Of a stretch of 64,000 nucleotides of DNA, positions 61,241 through 64,000 are shown one piece after another. The first letter of the stretch is position 1. Each line of letters begins with the position of its first letter. Origin of the DNA: Lithobates sylvaticus (Eukaryota > Chordata > Amphibia > Anura > Ranidae); contig CM053034.1 of the NCBI GenBank assembly GCA_028564925.1, forward strand, positions 153,801,356-153,865,355, given 5' to 3'. The notes under the pieces are model-generated. The model had not been told where the DNA came from. It worked only from the letters and a program-made list of their open reading frames with translations, and did not search any database. The position numbers and the translations under genes were made by a program.

Positions 61241-62038
61241 TTTCCCACCAATGCACAGCAGTGGAAGGAGGTTGCCAATGATTTCCAACAACATTGGAAC
61301 TTTCCTAATTGTGGTGGAGCCATCGATGGCAAACATGTCCGTATTTTACCACCTGCAAATTCAGGCTCTTACTTCTACAATTATAAGGGCTTTTTTAGTA
61401 TTGTTATGTTAGCAATAGTTGACGCCAACTATGAGTTTCTTTACCTTGATATTGGCAAAAATGGTCGGAACTCCGATGGAAGCATCATTGACCAAACGGA
61501 GTTCTACAAGCGGCTTAAGGAAGGGACACTCAACCTACCATCCCGTGATGAAAGTGTTGAAGGCATGAACTTTGTGTTCATTGCCGATGATGCATTTGCA
61601 CTTAATGAACATATTCTCAAACCATTCCCCATGAGGAATCTAACAAGAGACCAGAGAATATTTAATTATAGGTTGTCACGGGCACGCAGGGTGGTTGAAA
61701 ATGCCTTTGGTATCCTTGCCAATAGATTTAGAATATTTCTTACCACCATAAACCTGGCATTATACAAGATAGACTCCCTTGTTCTGTGCTGTTGTGTCCT
61801 TCACAACTATTTACGGAGAAATTCACATGGATACATGACATCTTTGCCATTTGAAAGAGAGTCAGAACATTCATCGGCAATGCCACCTAGTAGCCTTCAT
61901 GGAGACATTCGTGATCAACTCACTCCCCTGAATAGTGGACATCCCAGGCTTCCCACACAAAATGCCCGGCAATGCCGACTGGCTTACATGGATTATTTTG
62001 TAGGAAGAGGGTCAGTTCCCTGGCAGGATGACAACTGA
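61241..62038 (+). CDS. Harbinger transposase, exon 2 (catalytic domain)
   Basis: 265 residues from FPTNAQQWKEVANDF to WQDDN. Blocks of the PIF/HARBI1 DDE nuclease appear in order: GGAIDGKHVRI (first Asp), DIGKNGRNSDGSI (second Asp region), DDAFALNEHILKPF and SRARRVVENAFGI (Glu), then LVLCCCVLHNYLRR. No stop or frame change was seen. The enzyme would cut at TWA-flanked ends like TGCCCCGTACACACGG. The start is set by the splice acceptor, since an ORF opening at 61211 would include intron. Confidence 0.85.
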   Translation, partial: FPTNAQQWKEVANDFQQHWNFPNCGGAIDGKHVRILPPANSGSYFYNYKGFFSIVMLAIVDANYEFLYLDIGKNGRNSDGSIIDQTEFYKRLKEGTLNLPSRDESVEGMNFVFIADDAFALNEHILKPFPMRNLTRDQRIFNYRLSRARRVVENAFGILANRFRIFLTTINLALYKIDSLVLCCCVLHNYLRRNSHGYMTSLPFERESEHSSAMPPSSLHGDIRDQLTPLNSGHPRLPTQNARQCRLAYMDYFVGRGSVPWQDDN

Positions 62039-62265
62039 AATCCCCACTTGGCCACTTTTCCTATGTAATCCTATCTGTTATATGTTACTGTGTTTAGCTA
62101 GTTCTTTGTGTTCTAAATATTTCAACCATTCAACCATTCTGTTATCTTCAAACCTGATTACATGCGCCATTTTATAAATGATTAATTAAAAAAAATGATA
62201 TATAGGTTTACGAGTATTATTCACTGTAGTCAAGAAACACACTTAATTTTACAAACAATCTTTGC

Positions 62266-62271
62266 TTTATT
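62266..62271 (-). terminator. Poly(A) signal on minus strand
   Basis: AATAAAGC on the minus strand, suitably placed for the convergent second gene of the element, whose reading frame ends at 63845. Confidence 0.35.
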
Positions 62272-62484
62272 ATAAAACAGACAATAACATTAAAGTGCAA
62301 TTATTGGCATAACATATGCAAAGAAATATAATTTTTTACTTAAGCAGCAGCAATATTAAAACTTCTCTTGTTTTCTATTCGTTCAAAATGTTTAATAGTG
62401 CAAAGAAAAAGAAACAAACAATGTCATTCACGCTTTATACATAATTGGCTTATTTTGGCATGTGTGCCATTTATGTTTCTTTCA

Positions 62485-62930
62485 GGTTGGGTTCACACTT
62501 GAATACACAGTTTCTCCCAGCAGCGTAGCATCTCTAATCACAAACTATGCCGGTTCACACTATTGCGATGATAGACATTGCATGTAATTTGCAGCGCCAC
62601 TGCTGTTCACATTACATGCAATGTCTGTGCGGTGCAATTTCAGCCATACAGATAGTATTGCTGATATCGCACCACATTCGGGGCAAAAACACAAAGGACT
62701 CATTATTCTGTCCGGACCAAAATTGGATTGCATATGTGTTATCATATATGTAATCCAATCTATGTCCTAACTATCAGTTCACAGTGCGGTATGCGAGCTG
62801 TAATGGGGGTGCCATTAACATATAATGACACTCCCCAGCAATTCGCATATGGCAGTGTGAACTGCTGTGGGCGAGGCCGGAATTGGTACCTTATTCACAA
62901 TGTTCTCGCATATCAAGTGTGAGAACCGAC
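62485..62930. repeat. Short-element remnant with TTCACA-type ends and hairpins
   Basis: GGTTGGGTTCACACTTGAAT at the left; GACATTGCATGTAATTTGC pairs with its near-inverse at 62600-62623. GGCAGTGTGAACTGC lies near the right. Borders are uncertain. Confidence 0.4.
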
Positions 62931-63304
62931 AAGTACAGAAGGCAATGTGAAATGCCTGCTAGAGAGATCTCGCTTACACATAATTCTGTATGGTGTGAAC
63001 CTAGGCAGAAGTGGTTGAAAACCGAGTCACCTGTTCCTAAAAATAGGTACAGAAAGTTTCCTGGGAAAATGTTAAGAATAGTGCAAAATATAAACAATGG
63101 AACCTATGGATCATGATATTTGCATTTGTTTACTTCTTTATTCAAGGAGAAGAAAATGGAGTCCCCTTCTTAAATAAACTATAGTAATGTTTAATCCTAT
63201 GTACAAAAAAATAGTGTAACCAAAAAAATGGCAGCCATCCAATTTAAGAGATCGTGATTGCAATTTTTTTATCTGCATCTATGCCATTCACTTCTTTTGG
63301 ATTA

Positions 63305-63682
63305 AAAAGCCCCATGCACACGAGGAGGATGCACTTACACGAAGTGCGCCTCTCTGTCCGCAAGCTCATTGGGAGATCTATCTGTTGATCTACGCTGAGC
63401 CTGCGAATGAGAGGTCCCTCTCTGCTCACTGAGTGGACAGAGGCTTGTCGAACAATGCAGGTATCTTTTGAGAGAGCAGATGAAAACAGACAGCATGTCC
63501 GTTTTCATCAGATCTCACCCGTTTTGATGGTGACAGATGCGGACATAGGGCCATCCGTCTGCTTTTTGTGGATTGCACAGGGTTGAATGTCAGCGGACAG
63601 GTCCCTGCTGACATCCGTCACTCCATTCACTCCAGCCTGTCCAATCTGACACTGACCTGAACGGTCAGTGTGAAAGGGGCCT
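63305..63682. mobile_element. Short element with AGCCCCATGCACACG / GTGTGAAAGGGGCCT ends
   Basis: The left end AGCCCCATGCACACGAGG and the right end CAGTGTGAAAGGGGCCT are imperfect inverses. The interior has TGTCCGTTTTCATC and CATCCGTCTG motifs. No coding region. Confidence 0.45.
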
Positions 63683-63844
63683 ACGTACAAAAAAAAAAAA
63701 AAAAAAAATGGACAGAATGGTTACCATAGAAAGTTTAAAACATTGTCCAGAAAAGTATGACAACATTCTACATATATGGACAAAAACAGTAACAAACCTG
63801 TATCAAAAAGGTATAAAAATAATTTTAACATAAAAAGAAAGTGC

Positions 63845-64000
63845 TTAGAAACGATGTGTTTGCACTTTAGCGATCACATCAATGAGGTACTGCATCTGGG
63901 GCAGTATGGAGGACGCAGCATCTTTAATCCTTTGCACCTCTGCACAACAGTGCAGCAGGTCATTGGACATCATGGCCAATGTTGTAGAATCCAAAGTTGA
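63845..64000 (-). CDS. Possible accessory (Myb-like) protein of Harbinger, C-terminal end
   Basis: A 51-codon minus-strand frame enters from the window edge and stops at 63845. It contains MMSNDLLHCCAEVQRIKDAA followed by a Gln/Leu/Ile-rich helix, a composition like the helical tail of the SANT/Myb-type partner encoded by animal Harbinger elements. Its convergent position behind the transposase fits that layout. The DNA-binding domain would lie outside the window, so the call is an inference. Confidence 0.4.
   Translation of the reverse strand, partial: STLDSTTLAMMSNDLLHCCAEVQRIKDAASSILPQMQYLIDVIAKVQTHRF

Larger units (their letters stand above)
59071..64000. mobile_element. PIF/Harbinger element, coding, right end beyond window
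   Basis: The left end TGCCCCGTACACACGGTCCG follows TTA (59068-59070), a fitting target site. It carries a two-exon transposase on the plus strand and, at the window edge, the end of a convergent minus-strand frame, the two-gene layout of animal Harbinger elements. Short elements have inserted in the intron and between the genes. No right terminal repeat was found before 64000, so the element is assumed to continue. Confidence 0.7.

Overview
The window looks like intergenic DNA from a large, repeat-rich vertebrate genome, most likely a frog, probably ranid-like. This rests on the repeat mix: long-TIR Tc1 elements, PIF/Harbinger elements with many short relatives, TTAA-flanked short elements, a DIRS tyrosine-recombinase retroelement, an L1-like LINE without a long poly(A) tail, and a tRNA-derived SINE with an L2-type tail. 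No bacterial features, rRNA, functional tRNA gene or convincing host exon was seen. Essentially every recognisable coding stretch belongs to a mobile element.

Layout. 0-8.8 kb: short DNA elements (Harbinger, hAT, pogo and TTAA types) and a decayed Tc1 on the minus strand, itself split by a TTAA element. 8.8-10.4 kb: a Tc1 element with about 240-bp inverted ends and a broken transposase. 10.7-17.1 kb: a 1.1-kb palindrome, a GC-rich foldback element, a minisatellite and a run of TTAA elements. 18-24.2 kb: two inverted copies of one short unit enclose a broken DIRS copy, which carries a hAT element with perfect 8-bp target duplications. 25-28.3 kb: more inverted dimers and fragments of mariner and Harbinger transposases. 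28.3-33.2 kb: a retrovirus-like element with almost identical LTRs and an incomplete interior. 33.8-34.1 kb: a palindrome. 34.9-40.5 kb: an L1-like LINE flanked by a 14-bp target duplication. 42.5-47.2 kb: short DNA elements and a Tc1 end. 48.2-53.8 kb: a DIRS element that looks whole. 54-59 kb: short elements and the SINE. 59.1-64 kb: a PIF/Harbinger element with a two-exon transposase and the end of a second, convergent reading frame running off the window.

The most interesting pattern is a set of short units (about 80-300 bp). Each starts with a sequence resembling a hammerhead ribozyme core (CTGAnGA, short hairpin, GAAAC) and most end near an AATAAA or ATTAAA signal. They occur alone (2.0, 26.4 and 42.7 kb) and as head-to-head inverted dimers whose centre lies at the ribozyme 5' side (10.7-11.8, 25.5 and 33.8-34.1 kb; also a pair now 5.8 kb apart at 18.0 and 24.0 kb). 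Hammerhead ribozymes are known from Penelope-like elements and other small retroelements. The repeated dimer design with one consistent centre is what deserves a closer look. All calls were made by eye, without alignment or database search.
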